Source: an uncultured Prochlorococcus sp. (GTDB lineage: Bacteria > Cyanobacteriota > Cyanobacteriia > PCC-6307 > Cyanobiaceae). Taken from it: DNA of 64,000 bases. The position numbers were made by a program, and so were the translations under genes. The stretch spans positions 102,876 through 166,875 of the forward strand of contig CACOQT010000001.1 in assembly GCA_902629395.1 (NCBI GenBank). Reading direction: 5' to 3'. Shown one piece after another: positions 17,477-27,615 of the stretch. Numbering within the stretch: the first letter of the stretch is position 1; the number at the start of each line of letters is the position of its first letter. The notes below the pieces were generated by a model. It was not told the origin of the DNA. It ran no database searches and worked only from the letters and a program-made list of their open reading frames with translations.

Positions 17477-18724
17477 ATGTTTGATAAATCGAATGAATTA
17501 CCAGATTGGATCTCTAGAGGTTTAGAAGACCTTTTCCCTTGTGATAACGCGAGAGATTCAGATCAGAATTTTCTTAAAAGATTAGAAATTTCAGCAATAG
17601 AAAAAAAACCTTTACGTGTAAAACTTGGAATTGATCCAACTGGAACTGATATTCATTTAGGTCATAGTATCCTATTCAGGAAACTTAGAGCTTTTCAAGA
17701 TGAAGGTCATACGGCAGTTCTTATAATTGGAGACTTTACAGCAAGGATTGGAGACCCAACAGGAAAAAGTAAAACTAGAATTCAGCTTTCAAAAGATGAG
17801 GTCGAATCAAATGCATTAAATTATCTTGAACAACTAGGTTTAGGTAAAAATCCTAACGATTCTTTGCTTGATTTCTCAACTCCTGGTCGCTTAGAAATAA
17901 GAAGAAATAGCGAGTGGCTTGAAAATCTTAATTTGACAAAAGTTATAGAACTTTTATCAAATTCAACAGTTGGTCAAATGCTAGCCAAAGAAGATTTTAA
18001 TAATCGATATAAATCTGGTACTCCTATATCTCTCCATGAATTTCTCTATCCACTTCTTCAAGGATATGATTCAGTGGCAATAAATTCTGATTTAGAACTT
18101 GGAGGAACAGACCAAAAATTTAATATTGCTATGGGACGAGATCTACAACGAGCTTTTAGACAAAAACCGCAATTTGGAATGTTATTACCTATTTTAGTTG
18201 GGCTAGATGGGACACAAAAAATGAGTAAAAGCTTAGGCAATATTGTAGGAATAAATGAGGATTCATTGTCTATGTATTCAAAATTGGAAAAGGTTCCAGA
18301 TGATTTAGTTTTTAGTTATCTAAATTTACTAACTAACGAAAATTTAAAAGAGTTAAGCTCTAATCCGAGAGAGCTTCAGAAATTCATGGCTTTAAAAATA
18401 ACATCTAACTTTAAAGGAATTGAAGCCGCAAGAAAAGCACAAGTTAATTCTGAAAAATTAGTTTTTGGCACTCAAGAATTTCTTGAGGAAATACCAGAAG
18501 TCTCTATTTCCAATGTTAATTTTCCAGCTAAGGCATTTTATTTATTTAGCAAAATGAAAATTTGTTCAACTAGCAGTGAAGCAAGAAGACAAATCCTTGG
18601 AGGTGCAGTAAGAATTGATGGAGAAAAAATTATGGATCCTAATACAGAGTTTGATACTCCAGATGATTTAATAGGAAAAATATTGCAAGTAGGAAAGAAA
18701 AAATTCGTTCGTGTCTCAATTTAA
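17477..18724 (+). CDS. tyrS: Tyrosyl-tRNA synthetase
   Basis: Class Ic aminoacyl-tRNA synthetase, 415 residues. The HIGH-type motif is [12 protein letters not shown] (about 53-64) and the KMSKS motif is [11 protein letters not shown] (about 248). An S4 RNA-binding domain occupies the C-terminus ([17 protein letters not shown]). Length and motifs are normal. pyrF follows after 9 bases. Confidence 0.97.
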   Translation: MFDKSNELPDWISRGLEDLFPCDNARDSDQNFLKRLEISAIEKKPLRVKLGIDPTGTDIHLGHSILFRKLRAFQDEGHTAVLIIGDFTARIGDPTGKSKTRIQLSKDEVESNALNYLEQLGLGKNPNDSLLDFSTPGRLEIRRNSEWLENLNLTKVIELLSNSTVGQMLAKEDFNNRYKSGTPISLHEFLYPLLQGYDSVAINSDLELGGTDQKFNIAMGRDLQRAFRQKPQFGMLLPILVGLDGTQKMSKSLGNIVGINEDSLSMYSKLEKVPDDLVFSYLNLLTNENLKELSSNPRELQKFMALKITSNFKGIEAARKAQVNSEKLVFGTQEFLEEIPEVSISNVNFPAKAFYLFSKMKICSTSSEARRQILGGAVRIDGEKIMDPNTEFDTPDDLIGKILQVGKKKFVRVSI

Positions 18725-18733
18725 TAGCTTTTT

Positions 18734-19459
18734 ATGAAAAATATTAATAAATCAAGTGAAAAATTAATCATTGCTTTAGATGGTATGGATAAGAGTAATG
18801 TCTTTCATTTGCTTAAAAAAATACCTGAAATTATATGGGTAAAAGTAGGACTCGAGTTGTTTGTTAGTGAAGGGCCAGACATGTTATCTAAATTAAAAGA
18901 TAATGGTAAAAAAATATTTTTAGATCTAAAGTTTCATGATATTCCTACAACAGTTGCTAGAGCATGTTTCGCTGCATCAAAAACTGGTGCTGACCTCATT
19001 TCTTTACATACTTGTTCAGGAGTAAAGGCTCTTAAAATGGCCAATGAAGCTGCAAAGGAAGGAGCCTCCAAAGTTAATTTAATGCCACCTAAATTATTAG
19101 GAATTACAATCTTGACTAGTTGGACTAGAGAAAGTTTTGCGAATGATTTATTAATTAACCAACCCATAGTTCAACGGGTTAAACATTTAGCAGATATAGC
19201 CTCGAAGTCTGGTTTAGGGGGATGTGTTTGTAGCCCTAGAGAAGTTCAATTTCTTCGTGAAGTCTATCCCGAAACGTTTGAGCTGATAACACCTGGAATA
19301 CGATCATTAGGTTCAGATATAAACGATCAATCTAGAGTTTCTGATGCTTCTGAAGCCATCAAGATGGGAGCTTCAAAATTAGTTATTGGAAGAGCAATTA
19401 CTAAATCAAAAGATCCTGCATATATGTTTAAAAGTTTTTGCGATAAAGTTGCTATTTAA
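18734..19459 (+). CDS. pyrF: Orotidine 5'-phosphate decarboxylase
   Basis: Last step of UMP synthesis. 241-residue TIM barrel, with LIIALDGMD at the start and the catalytic D-x-K-x-x-D array in IFLDLKFHDIPTT. The phosphate-binding end reads LVIGRAITKSKDP. Convergent with plsY, whose stop is 4 bases away. Confidence 0.96.
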   Translation: MKNINKSSEKLIIALDGMDKSNVFHLLKKIPEIIWVKVGLELFVSEGPDMLSKLKDNGKKIFLDLKFHDIPTTVARACFAASKTGADLISLHTCSGVKALKMANEAAKEGASKVNLMPPKLLGITILTSWTRESFANDLLINQPIVQRVKHLADIASKSGLGGCVCSPREVQFLREVYPETFELITPGIRSLGSDINDQSRVSDASEAIKMGASKLVIGRAITKSKDPAYMFKSFCDKVAI

Positions 19460-19463
19460 TTTC

Positions 19464-20060
19464 TTAATGGTGACCAATTCTTGGCTCTTTCCCTTTAATT
19501 AGTCTAACTATATTTTCTCTATGTCTCCAAATCACTAAAGACATTGCTAATAGTGAGATAACTAAAAAAGGTATAGAAACATTTGTAGCTTTTAAACTTA
19601 AATACATCATTAAAGGTAGAGCTAGTGCAGCACTAACACTCGCAAGTGAAACTATTCTGAATACTGAAAGCATTATGAGAAAGATTCCTAGTGTAGCAAT
19701 TCCAACTTGCCAAGAAATGCCAAGGAATACTCCTAGACCTGTTGCTACAGCCTTACCCCCTTTCCAATTAAGCCAGACAGGCCAGATGTGACCAATTAAA
19801 GTTGATAGGCCCACAGCTACTTGCCAAGAATCACTTAGGAAAAAATACTTCGCAGCTAAAACAGGAAGAATCCCTTTTAGAACATCTAGTAGAAAGACAA
19901 TAATTGCTGCACGCTTTCCAATATGTCTCAACACATTCGTTGCACCTGTTGATCCTGAGCCTACTGAACGAATATCAATTCCTTTTGTAAACTTACCAGC
20001 TAAGTAACCACTAGGAAAAGATCCAAGTAAATATCCTAAGATTAAAATTGATAGATTCAA
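19464..20060 (-). CDS. plsY: Acyl-phosphate:glycerol-3-phosphate acyltransferase PlsY
   Basis: Membrane enzyme that makes lysophosphatidic acid, the first phospholipid intermediate. 198 residues with about five membrane helices. Family motifs are GSFPSGYLAGK, GSTGATNVLR and LIGHIWPVWLNWKGGKAVATG. It is the last gene of a leftward cluster with an MlaE permease and two cyanobacterial proteins of unknown function. Confidence 0.96.
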   Translation of the reverse strand: MNLSILILGYLLGSFPSGYLAGKFTKGIDIRSVGSGSTGATNVLRHIGKRAAIIVFLLDVLKGILPVLAAKYFFLSDSWQVAVGLSTLIGHIWPVWLNWKGGKAVATGLGVFLGISWQVGIATLGIFLIMLSVFRIVSLASVSAALALPLMMYLSLKATNVSIPFLVISLLAMSLVIWRHRENIVRLIKGKEPRIGHH

Positions 20061-20080
20061 AATAATTTCAATAGGAATTT

Positions 20081-21109
20081 TTATAGTAATCCATCTTCTT
20101 CATAAATCTCATTGGGACCACCTGCAAAAGCTATCCAAATAGGAAACTGAAGAATTGGAATTTCTACATTTATTTCAGCTGCATCAATTATTATTAAAGG
20201 TAATTCTCCTCTCTCTTCAAGCCGATCTGCTCTTTCGATTAGTCCGTCGGAGCGTTCGAAAAGGACGATTCCGCTATTTGGTCCAAAATCTTCCCGATTA
20301 AGTCCTAATGAATCTTGTAGGCACCTTCTCCATTCTCCAAGTCGCTCTGGCTGACTAGCTAATACCAAAGTCTGAAATTCTTCTCCGTATAACTCACCTA
20401 ATATTGCAATAATTCCTGCTGCGATTAAAGCATTCTTTGCTCTACTGCCTCTGCTTGGTTGAGCTCCTCTTCCTCCCATGCTGAAGAACCAGTCTTCAAG
20501 CATTTCAATGTCATTGGATTCAAGACTCCTTCTTAGCTTCCAAGGTTCAGCATAGAAATCAGGTTGTTCTAAAAATTGACTTAAACATCTTCTGATTAAA
20601 CTCTCGTCAGGTCTGAAAGTATCTGAAACAGCAGGGATAATCTCTGTTTCTTTATTGGAATCAGTTTTTTTATTTTCGTCCAGTGGTGATGGCTTCACTA
20701 TTACTGGTGGTACAACAAGTTCAAGTTGCTCTGCTGAATGAGCGAGGTCTTGCAAGGCTCCAGTTAAGTATTCCTGAAAACCTTTAACTCTCCTAGCGAT
20801 TGCATCAGATTGACCTGTGAATGAGCTTTTGAGTTCAGAGTCAATTTGTTCTTTCTTTTTGGATAGTTCTTCTATCTCTTTTTCTAATTTCTCACGGGAA
20901 AGTTGAAGATCTTTAAGAGCAAGGCTAATGAAAGGCTGTGTCTGTTCGTTCTCGATTTTTTGGTTAATTTCATGACTAGTGAGACTTAGTGAATTGGGTT
21001 TTTTCTCGACAGGCTCTTGAGCTGTATTTTTCAATGAGGAAATATTTTCAACAGGAATAGTCTGCTTTAAATTTTGTTTTTCTCTAGATTTGTTCTCTTC
21101 GGATTCCAT
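20081..21109 (-). CDS. DUF3086 family cyanobacterial protein
   Basis: 342 residues. The first 80 are polar and probably disordered; 60-130 form a coiled coil (LSREKLEKEIEELSKKKEQI). From about 165 a folded domain begins (DESLIRRCLSQFLEQPDFYAEPWKLRR; GRGAQPSRGSRAKNALIAAG). It looks like the cyanobacterial family DUF3086. No membrane helix. It is encoded between an MlaE/DUF3119 pair and plsY, so an envelope or lipid role is suggested by context only. Confidence 0.7.
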   Translation of the reverse strand: MESEENKSREKQNLKQTIPVENISSLKNTAQEPVEKKPNSLSLTSHEINQKIENEQTQPFISLALKDLQLSREKLEKEIEELSKKKEQIDSELKSSFTGQSDAIARRVKGFQEYLTGALQDLAHSAEQLELVVPPVIVKPSPLDENKKTDSNKETEIIPAVSDTFRPDESLIRRCLSQFLEQPDFYAEPWKLRRSLESNDIEMLEDWFFSMGGRGAQPSRGSRAKNALIAAGIIAILGELYGEEFQTLVLASQPERLGEWRRCLQDSLGLNREDFGPNSGIVLFERSDGLIERADRLEERGELPLIIIDAAEINVEIPILQFPIWIAFAGGPNEIYEEDGLL

Positions 21110-21123
21110 ATTTCAAACTTCAG

Positions 21124-21552
21124 TTAATTATTAGATTTCGATGAGTCTACTTCTTTTTGTATTTCTAAATCCTTGACCCTTAACCTTAACTGTTTTTTTA
21201 ATGAGTTAACCTCAAAAAGAATTGGCAATAGATGCGGACTTGCTTCTTCTCTAAAGTAAAGAAAACCTGGCAATTCAGGTAATAATATTTTCCAAGCTAT
21301 CCAATTTTTAAAAGGAAATCTTCTTAATTCATTTCCCATTTGCAACACAATAAAATCTTCTTTCGTAAATTTTATTTTCAAGGTAAAAGATTGCAGCAAT
21401 AGGAAAAAACCAAAACTGCTTATTACAATCGTTGGCCAGGGATGAAATGGTGTTACTAAAAATAACAAGCCAGCAAAAATTATGATGATGGGTAAACGAT
21501 AGGAGGGTGACAAAATCACACTATCTTTTTCAAATAGATTTTCAGAGGTCAT
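21124..21552 (-). CDS. DUF3119 family membrane protein
   Basis: 142 residues. Two close membrane helices lie at about residues 18-60 (LPIIIIFAGLLFLVTPFHPWPTIVISSFGFFLLLQSF, broken here as one hairpin), followed by a cytoplasmic PH-like segment with FKNWIAWKILLPELPGFLYFREE. It resembles cyanobacterial DUF3119. I start at ATG 21552, which avoids the overlap with the MlaE gene; an ATG at 21591 would overlap by 35 bases. Function unknown. Confidence 0.7.
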   Translation of the reverse strand: MTSENLFEKDSVILSPSYRLPIIIIFAGLLFLVTPFHPWPTIVISSFGFFLLLQSFTLKIKFTKEDFIVLQMGNELRRFPFKNWIAWKILLPELPGFLYFREEASPHLLPILFEVNSLKKQLRLRVKDLEIQKEVDSSKSNN

Positions 21553-21556
21553 AGTT

Positions 21557-22306
21557 TCAGCCAAAAAGGACTTGGGTGAGCAGAACATCAACTAAAGAAA
21601 CGGTGGTTAGTGTCATTACTACTGCTCCGGTAGTACTTGAACCGACTTCTTTTGGACCGCCTCTAGTAGTTAATCCCCACCCGCAAGCGATCATTGCGAT
21701 TAACAGCCCAAACACTAATGCTTTTACAAGCATAAACGGAAGATCAGATGTTACGAGCCATTCTCTTACAGAATTCCAAAAGATGCTTGGTGGAATTTGA
21801 TAAAGCAGGGTGCTGCTGAATTGACCGCTAAATAGAGCAATAGAAAAAAATAGTAAGCATTGAATTGGGGCCATTACAACCATTGCGAATAGCCTCGGGA
21901 CAACTAGATATTCAACTGGATCTGTTTGCAGCATTGTAATGGCATCAATTTGCTCAGTAACTTTCATTGTCCCTATTTGAGCAGCATATGCAGTTGCAAC
22001 TTTCCCAGTGAGAAGAGTTGCCGTTAGTAAAGGAGCTATTTCTCTTGCCATTCCAATTGCTAAGAGTCCTCCAACTGCAGAACCCAATCCTTGCTTACTC
22101 AATTCAGCAGCGACCTGAATGTTGAAAACAGTTCCTGCTGCAATACCTGTGATTAATACGATGAGGAAGCTTCCTGGACCTGCTTCCATAAGTTGATCTG
22201 TTAAATCTGATTTATTCAATTTCCCTTTGGCTATTGATGCAACTGCTTGCCCTCCAATTAACAAGCTACTAAAAAATCTTCTTAACCACCGAGGTGAAAA
22301 ATTCAT
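21557..22306 (-). CDS. mlaE: MlaE family lipid ABC transporter permease
   Basis: 249 residues with about five or six membrane helices. MlaE family features are GPGSFLIVLITGIAAGTVFNIQ, the loop GMAREIAPLLTATLLTGKVATAYAAQIGTMKVTEQIDA with TDPVEYLVVPR, and GGPKEVGSSTTGAVV near the end. MlaE permeases move phospholipid between the two membranes together with an ATPase (MlaF) and an MCE protein (MlaD), neither of which is in this window. Its 5' end overlaps the upstream transporter stop by 4 bases. Confidence 0.9.
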   Translation of the reverse strand: MNFSPRWLRRFFSSLLIGGQAVASIAKGKLNKSDLTDQLMEAGPGSFLIVLITGIAAGTVFNIQVAAELSKQGLGSAVGGLLAIGMAREIAPLLTATLLTGKVATAYAAQIGTMKVTEQIDAITMLQTDPVEYLVVPRLFAMVVMAPIQCLLFFSIALFSGQFSSTLLYQIPPSIFWNSVREWLVTSDLPFMLVKALVFGLLIAMIACGWGLTTRGGPKEVGSSTTGAVVMTLTTVSLVDVLLTQVLFG

Positions 22307-23706
22307 GGACTTACTTTTTTAGATTTAAAATCTAGATTTCTCCAGGGTTTCATAGTTATTAATCCGGCAATTATCAGAATAGAAGGTATTAACCCCATGC
22401 ATAATCTTATAGTAATAATTGCTGTTAATGGTTGATCTAAGTCTTCAATATTTGATAAGCAATTAGTCGATGATTTATATCCCGATAAAGATAAAAGAAA
22501 CCCTAAAAATTGCACGCTTAAACCAATACCTATCTTCTGTATAAAAACCATCCATGCTGTATATATTCCTGAGGGCTTTTCGGGATCTTTATCGATAGCA
22601 TCCGGAAGCAAAGACCATGGAATAAGATATGCTGTTGAAGCTCCAAATCCTACTAAAATAATTATTAATAATAGAAGCAGCATCTTAATCCCTTCAATAT
22701 TACCAAGATATAGTAAATTATTTATACTCATACCTTTTGTTAATGGGGGCATAAACATAACTAAAAGGCAGGCTAATATCCAAATTTTACCTCCTTTGAA
22801 CAGTGCTGATATTCTTCCGTATCTATTGGAGTAGAAGCTCCAGAACTGTAAACCTATTAGAGTACTAATTTGAAATGGTATTGGTATCCATTTTGAAATT
22901 TCTATAGGAACAAGCATAACTTGCTCAAGATATATTAAAGAAACGGTTTGCATTAATTGCAGTCCACACCAAAGAAGTAAATAAAGAGCAATAATTCGTG
23001 TGAAAAGTTTATTATTTAAAACTCTTTTTAATTGCTGATTAAAAGGTTCTGATTGAGAAATGGGTTTTCTAGCTTTTTTAGCAAATGGGGCTAGTCCCCA
23101 GCAGGCAATTAAGGTTGTAAAAGTAGCAATTATTCCTGTTACTCTTCCCATTGAAGTATAACCTTCAACTCCTTTAGATAAAAAGCCTGCAGCAACTATT
23201 AATCCAGTGGTTCCAGCTATAATTGAACCAGTAAATCTTGCTGCATTTAGTCTTGTTCTTACAGCTATATTTTCAGTTAGCTCTGTAGATAATGCTGCAA
23301 AAGGTAAATTTACGGCTGTGTAAGCTGTCATCAAGAGAATAGCGGCGATTACGTAATAAGTCGTTTTAGCCTCTATTCCACCAGGAGGAACCCACCACAT
23401 TGCGGCAAGAAATAAACCAAGTGGAACAGCACCCCCAATCATCCACGGAAGCCTTGGTCCCCATCTTGATCTGGTGTGATCGCTTAGCCATCCAATTAGA
23501 GGATCATTTATCGCATCCCAAAGTTTTGAAACCATGAGAAGCGAGCCAGCAATAAATGCAGGAATTCCTGCAGCACAAGTGAAAAATAAAAATAGGTAAG
23601 TACCTAACTGTATTGCTGCCAAACCCGTTCCAGCATCTCCCATTGCATAAGAGATCATTAGTCTTGTGCGATTATTTCCTTCGTAAAGCGATGTGGAATT
23701 ATTCAA
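22303..23706 (-). CDS. MFS transporter of the GPH (MelB-like sugar:cation symporter) family
   Basis: 467 residues and about twelve membrane helices. The GPH signature is clear: SKLWDAINDPLIGWLSDHTRSRWGPRLPWM at about 62-90 (split for length), and a matching segment in the second half (IPWSLLPDAIDKDPEKPSGIYTAWMVF). The family carries sugars, glucosides or other small solutes with Na+ or H+; the substrate cannot be read from sequence. It overlaps mlaE by 4 bases, yet a functional link to lipid transport is unproven. Confidence 0.85.
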   Translation of the reverse strand: MNNSTSLYEGNNRTRLMISYAMGDAGTGLAAIQLGTYLFLFFTCAAGIPAFIAGSLLMVSKLWDAINDPLIGWLSDHTRSRWGPRLPWMIGGAVPLGLFLAAMWWVPPGGIEAKTTYYVIAAILLMTAYTAVNLPFAALSTELTENIAVRTRLNAARFTGSIIAGTTGLIVAAGFLSKGVEGYTSMGRVTGIIATFTTLIACWGLAPFAKKARKPISQSEPFNQQLKRVLNNKLFTRIIALYLLLWCGLQLMQTVSLIYLEQVMLVPIEISKWIPIPFQISTLIGLQFWSFYSNRYGRISALFKGGKIWILACLLVMFMPPLTKGMSINNLLYLGNIEGIKMLLLLLIIILVGFGASTAYLIPWSLLPDAIDKDPEKPSGIYTAWMVFIQKIGIGLSVQFLGFLLSLSGYKSSTNCLSNIEDLDQPLTAIITIRLCMGLIPSILIIAGLITMKPWRNLDFKSKKVSP

Positions 23707-23795
23707 TCTTTTTGGGATAATGGTACTCGCAGGGTAATAATGGTTAAAGCTGAATTAAGTTTTACTCCAATAGCGAGTAAATTTTTGGTTCTAGT

Positions 23796-23866
<71 letters not shown>

Positions 23867-23878
23867 TGATTATTACTC

Positions 23879-25939
23879 TCATAGCTTAATTTTTTTTGAA
23901 TACTCGCTGGAGACCAAAAGTACAAGACTGTTCTTTTCAATAAGCACATTTGATTGATTTGCTAAGGGTTTTTTAGAAAGGTTTTTAGTCCTCAAAATAG
24001 AGGTATCAATATATTTTTTCCAAGGAGAAATTGGGGTTGGCAAGTCAAAAATCATTGATTCTTTGTAAGCATTAAAGCCAAGCCAAATAGCTGAGCCTTC
24101 ATTATTTTTGTTAATGCTAAATCCAAGAGTATGAGACCAGTCCCCCCAGTCAGGTTTATTAACTTTAATTCCATGCCACTGAATCCAAAAATGGGATTTT
24201 TTGATCTTGGAATTAAATTTTTTACATTCATAAATACTATCTGGACTGAAAAACTCTGGTAATTGTTTCCTAATAGATATCAGTTTTAATACAAATTCTT
24301 TTAATTCATGATCCCAATTCTTATGATTCCAATCCATCCAACCCAGTGGGTTGTCTTGACACCATGTGTTGTTATTACCCCCTTGGCTTCTACCAACTTC
24401 GTCTCCCATTAAAATCATAGGGACTCCAGGCGATAAAAGGAGTGTTGAAAGTAGATTTCTTTGTTGTTTTTGTCTTAAATTATTTATTTCTTTATTAGTA
24501 GTTGGGCCTTCAATCCCGTAATTAAAACTATTATTGTTGTTCTCCCCATCTCTATTGTTTTCACCATTTGCTAGATTATGCTTTTTGTTGAAACTTACTA
24601 GATCTTTTAATGTGAATCCATCATGAGAAGTTATGAAATTAATACTAAATGTATTCGCTAAATTATTATCATTGTACAATAATTTATTACCTAATAATCT
24701 ATCTTTGATTGGCCAGATTGTGCCTTTTTCCCCTTTCCAAAATCGTCTGATATCATCTCTAAAATGGCCATTCCAGGTTCTGAATTCTTTCGCTGGAAAA
24801 TCACCTAATTTGTAAAGCCCGCCACAATCCCAGGGTTCACTGATTAATTTCACATCACTCAATTCTGGGTCTGCTTCTATTTCTTCAAATAAGGGAGGTT
24901 TCTCTAAAGGAATTAAATCTTCGCCTCTACTCAAAGCAATACCTAAGTCAAAACGAAATCCGTCAACACCTAACTCAATTGCCCAACAGCGTAGTGATTC
25001 TAATATTAATCTTCTAACCAGTGGTCTATTAGCCGCAATACTATTTCCACATCCGCTCACATCGAGATATTTTCCATCACCATCTCGATGGTAATAAGTT
25101 TTAGGACCAAAACTTTTCCAACTTATAATCGGACCATTTTCATTCCCTTCAGTTGTGTGATTATAAACAACATCTAGTAATACTTCTAAGCCATTATCAT
25201 GACAAATTTCTACAAATTGTTTGAATTGTTTTCTTGCATCTAATGGATTACTACTATCCACAAAACCCTGATGTGGTGTAAACCAATTGATAGGGCTATA
25301 ACCCCAATAGTTTACTAGTCCTAAAGGGGCATCACTAGCATCAAAGGCAAATACTGGAAGAAGTTCAATAGATGTTATACCAAGACTTTTAAGATAAGGT
25401 ATCTTTTCAATTAAACCTATAAAAGTGCCTTTTTTACTTTTGCAAACATTTGAATCATTGTTTTTAGTGAATCCACCAACATGTAATTCATAAATAATTG
25501 TTTTATTCCATGGGTATTTAGGCCTTGGGTGTGATTTAAAATCGAAATATTCTCTATTAGTCACTACACCCTTTAGGTAACGACTATTGCCAACATTCAA
25601 TTTTTTATTTTTATTTCTTATGTAATTTCCCCACCCACTTATTGCTCTAGCACATGGATCCAAAACGATATGTTCTTGAGAAGCTAGTTGCTCGTCATTT
25701 GAGATTTTGTATCCATATATGGCACCCTCAGTAAGTCCCTCGATTTCAATGTGCCAATAGTCTCCAGATCTATTTGTATCTTTTAAGGATATTGTTTCTT
25801 CTGCATCGTCGTCATCATCGCTTTTAAAAATTAGTAACTCTACTTTTGTCGCATCTGGAGCTGCAATAGAGAAATTAACCCCACTAGTAGTAATAGAGCT
25901 TCCTAAAGGCCATGCTGTACCATCTTTTATTTTTCCCAA
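23879..25939 (-). CDS. glgX: Glycogen debranching enzyme (isoamylase-type, GlgX-like, GH13)
   Basis: Hydrolyses alpha-1,6 branches of glycogen. 686 residues. An N-terminal CBM48-like beta-sandwich (residues 1-110: PLGSSITTSGVNFSIAAPDA) precedes the GH13 barrel. Catalytic regions: DGFRFDLG (nucleophile, about 330), LISEPWDCGG (acid Glu, about 366) and FITSHDGFTL (about 436). The YNHTTEGNENGP and WCQDNPLGWMDW segments are typical of isoamylase/GlgX. A single gene, 12 bases from the tRNA-Gly on the opposite strand. Confidence 0.92.
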   Translation of the reverse strand: MGKIKDGTAWPLGSSITTSGVNFSIAAPDATKVELLIFKSDDDDDAEETISLKDTNRSGDYWHIEIEGLTEGAIYGYKISNDEQLASQEHIVLDPCARAISGWGNYIRNKNKKLNVGNSRYLKGVVTNREYFDFKSHPRPKYPWNKTIIYELHVGGFTKNNDSNVCKSKKGTFIGLIEKIPYLKSLGITSIELLPVFAFDASDAPLGLVNYWGYSPINWFTPHQGFVDSSNPLDARKQFKQFVEICHDNGLEVLLDVVYNHTTEGNENGPIISWKSFGPKTYYHRDGDGKYLDVSGCGNSIAANRPLVRRLILESLRCWAIELGVDGFRFDLGIALSRGEDLIPLEKPPLFEEIEADPELSDVKLISEPWDCGGLYKLGDFPAKEFRTWNGHFRDDIRRFWKGEKGTIWPIKDRLLGNKLLYNDNNLANTFSINFITSHDGFTLKDLVSFNKKHNLANGENNRDGENNNNSFNYGIEGPTTNKEINNLRQKQQRNLLSTLLLSPGVPMILMGDEVGRSQGGNNNTWCQDNPLGWMDWNHKNWDHELKEFVLKLISIRKQLPEFFSPDSIYECKKFNSKIKKSHFWIQWHGIKVNKPDWGDWSHTLGFSINKNNEGSAIWLGFNAYKESMIFDLPTPISPWKKYIDTSILRTKNLSKKPLANQSNVLIEKNSLVLLVSSEYSKKIKL

Positions 25940-26682
25940 TTTTTTTGTCCTGTATAAAAATAATCAATTATCTTTCCTACAAGTTAGGTGATTGTTTTGT
26001 TTTAACAAGCTATAAAGAGCAAAATTCAGATTGATTAAAAGACTTTATTAAGGCTGTATTGTTTTTGCATGAAATTTTTGATGGATTTTTGTGAGAGCAT
26101 TTGCTTCCCTTTTGAAATTTAAGGTTTGAAGGCAATTAAAAATCAAATTAATTTAAGCTTTGGAAAAAAACAGTCATCAAAAAATTTAGAGTTTTAGATA
26201 TGAAAACCTAGAAAAGGTACCTTTATGGCCTAGATGAAAACCGATTCGCACCTCATTTTTCTCTTTTTTCGTATGGATATTATTTTGTAATACCAATAAA
26301 TGTTCTGTTCTGCAGACCTTTGCTAATTCATGAAAACTTAATTAAGTGGTTGATTTTTTTGAGAAAAAAGAATTAATTTCAAATTTTAGAGATGTTTTAG
26401 ATGATAAATCCGAAAATTAATTTTTTCAGAAGGACTGTCCTGACTAGCTTCTTAGCGAAAATAGAAACCGTTCATCTTTATTAAAATTATTTATTTCAAA
26501 ACCTTGAGAGATTATTTAATCAAGAATAATTCTCATAGATTTTTTAAAAAGCTTACTATCACAAGCTCTTTGGGTTGCAGGCAAGTGATTTGGTCCATAC
26601 GATTAGCAAGATTGAGTTTTTTGGAAACTAATTCCTTAATTGGTTTTCTTCCTCTTACTCCCTGCTACATACAATCTTTCCA
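25940..26682. other. 743-base gene-free stretch upstream of hup
   Basis: The longest gene-free stretch in the window, between divergent glgX and hup. It is AT-rich and contains a perfect 12-bp palindrome AAAGGTACCTTT at 26213-26224. A 60-codon frame (26504-26686) runs into the hup start but has no recognisable family and poor composition, so I do not call it. A small RNA or a long hup leader is possible; I see no known RNA family. Confidence 0.5.
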
Positions 26683-26958
26683 ATGAACAAAGCAGATTTA
26701 GTCAACCTGGTTGCAGCTCGTACAGAGCTAACTAAAACAGACGTCTCTCTGGTAGTTGATGCCGCCATAGATACAATTATCGATTCTGTAGTGGAGGGTA
26801 AGAAAGTCTCCATTCTGGGTTTTGGATCTTTTGAACCTCGCGATCGATCTGCTCGTCAGGGATTAAACCCTAAAACTGGTGAAAAGATAGCAATACCAGC
26901 CAAGCGTGTTCCTGCATTTACAGCTGGTAAGTTGTTTAAGGACCGTGTTCAGGGATAA
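26683..26958 (+). CDS. hup: DNA-binding protein HU
   Basis: 91-residue nucleoid protein of the HU/IHF family. MNKADLVNLVAART at the start, the DNA-arm signature GFGSFEPRDRSARQGLNPKTG and the tail IPAKRVPAFTAGKLFKDRV are standard. It is single-copy in this window and followed by a good intrinsic terminator. Confidence 0.97.
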   Translation: MNKADLVNLVAARTELTKTDVSLVVDAAIDTIIDSVVEGKKVSILGFGSFEPRDRSARQGLNPKTGEKIAIPAKRVPAFTAGKLFKDRVQG

Positions 26959-27002
26959 GTTGTTAAAAAGCTATTTTGCATCCTTATCTTTTCTTTTTAT
27001 TT

Positions 27003-27031
27003 GGGACTCTTAAAATTGAGTCCCTTTTTTT
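27003..27031 (+). terminator. Rho-independent terminator of hup
   Basis: GGGACTC (27003-27009) pairs with GAGTCCC (27018-27024) around an 8-base loop, followed directly by seven T residues. It lies 44 bases after the hup stop. Confidence 0.9.
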
Positions 27032-27134
27032 GTAAAAATCTTGAGGTTCTATGAATAAGAAAATAATTATTCTTTATCATCCACTTAATAATTTTTAGGA
27101 ACATTCAAAAAAATTATTTATTCACTTTAATGGG

Positions 27135-27470
27135 GTGTATGTTTTGAATAGATATCTATCTGAAAAAATTAAATGTGTAGCTATTTTCTTTCTTAGTTTC
27201 TTTTTTGCATTAACTCCCCTGATAGCAAATGAAACCAGAGATCATATTTTTATTTATAATCTAGTTATGAGCTGCTATAAAGAAATCAAATTTTGCAATA
27301 AAGCATTATATAAAATACATGATTACCAGAAAAATGCGGCAATGAATAAGGAATTTTCTTGTCAAACAAGATTACTTGGTTTAGAAGCTAATTTAATAAT
27401 GGCTATGAATTACGACTTCAAAAGAAATGAGGCTAAAAGTATTATTGATGCTATTGAGAAATATTGCTAA
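27135..27470 (+). CDS. Small secreted or membrane-anchored protein, unknown
   Basis: 111 residues starting at GTG. Residues 15-35 form a signal-like hydrophobic stretch (VAIFFLSFFFALTPLIA) ending near ANE, followed by a polar domain with four cysteines (CYKEIKFC, FSCQT and a terminal Cys), suggesting disulfides outside the cytoplasm. No family recognised. TTG 27144 is an alternative start. First of a run of small unknown genes after hup. Confidence 0.55.
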   Translation: MYVLNRYLSEKIKCVAIFFLSFFFALTPLIANETRDHIFIYNLVMSCYKEIKFCNKALYKIHDYQKNAAMNKEFSCQTRLLGLEANLIMAMNYDFKRNEAKSIIDAIEKYC

Positions 27471-27615
27471 ATACAATCAATTAATTGAGCACTTAATTTT
27501 TTGTTCGTGACATATTAAATAAATAATGTAAAAAACTAGAACAAAATATGTTTTATCGAATTTAATTTAGTAAGCTAAGACCTATAAAGATAAAGAAATT
27601 CTTCTAATTTCAAAA

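Noticed and set aside
26504..26686. 60-codon open frame running into the hup start
   Set aside because: No recognisable family, no clear ribosome-binding site, and overlap with the hup ATG; it is likely chance in AT-rich DNA.
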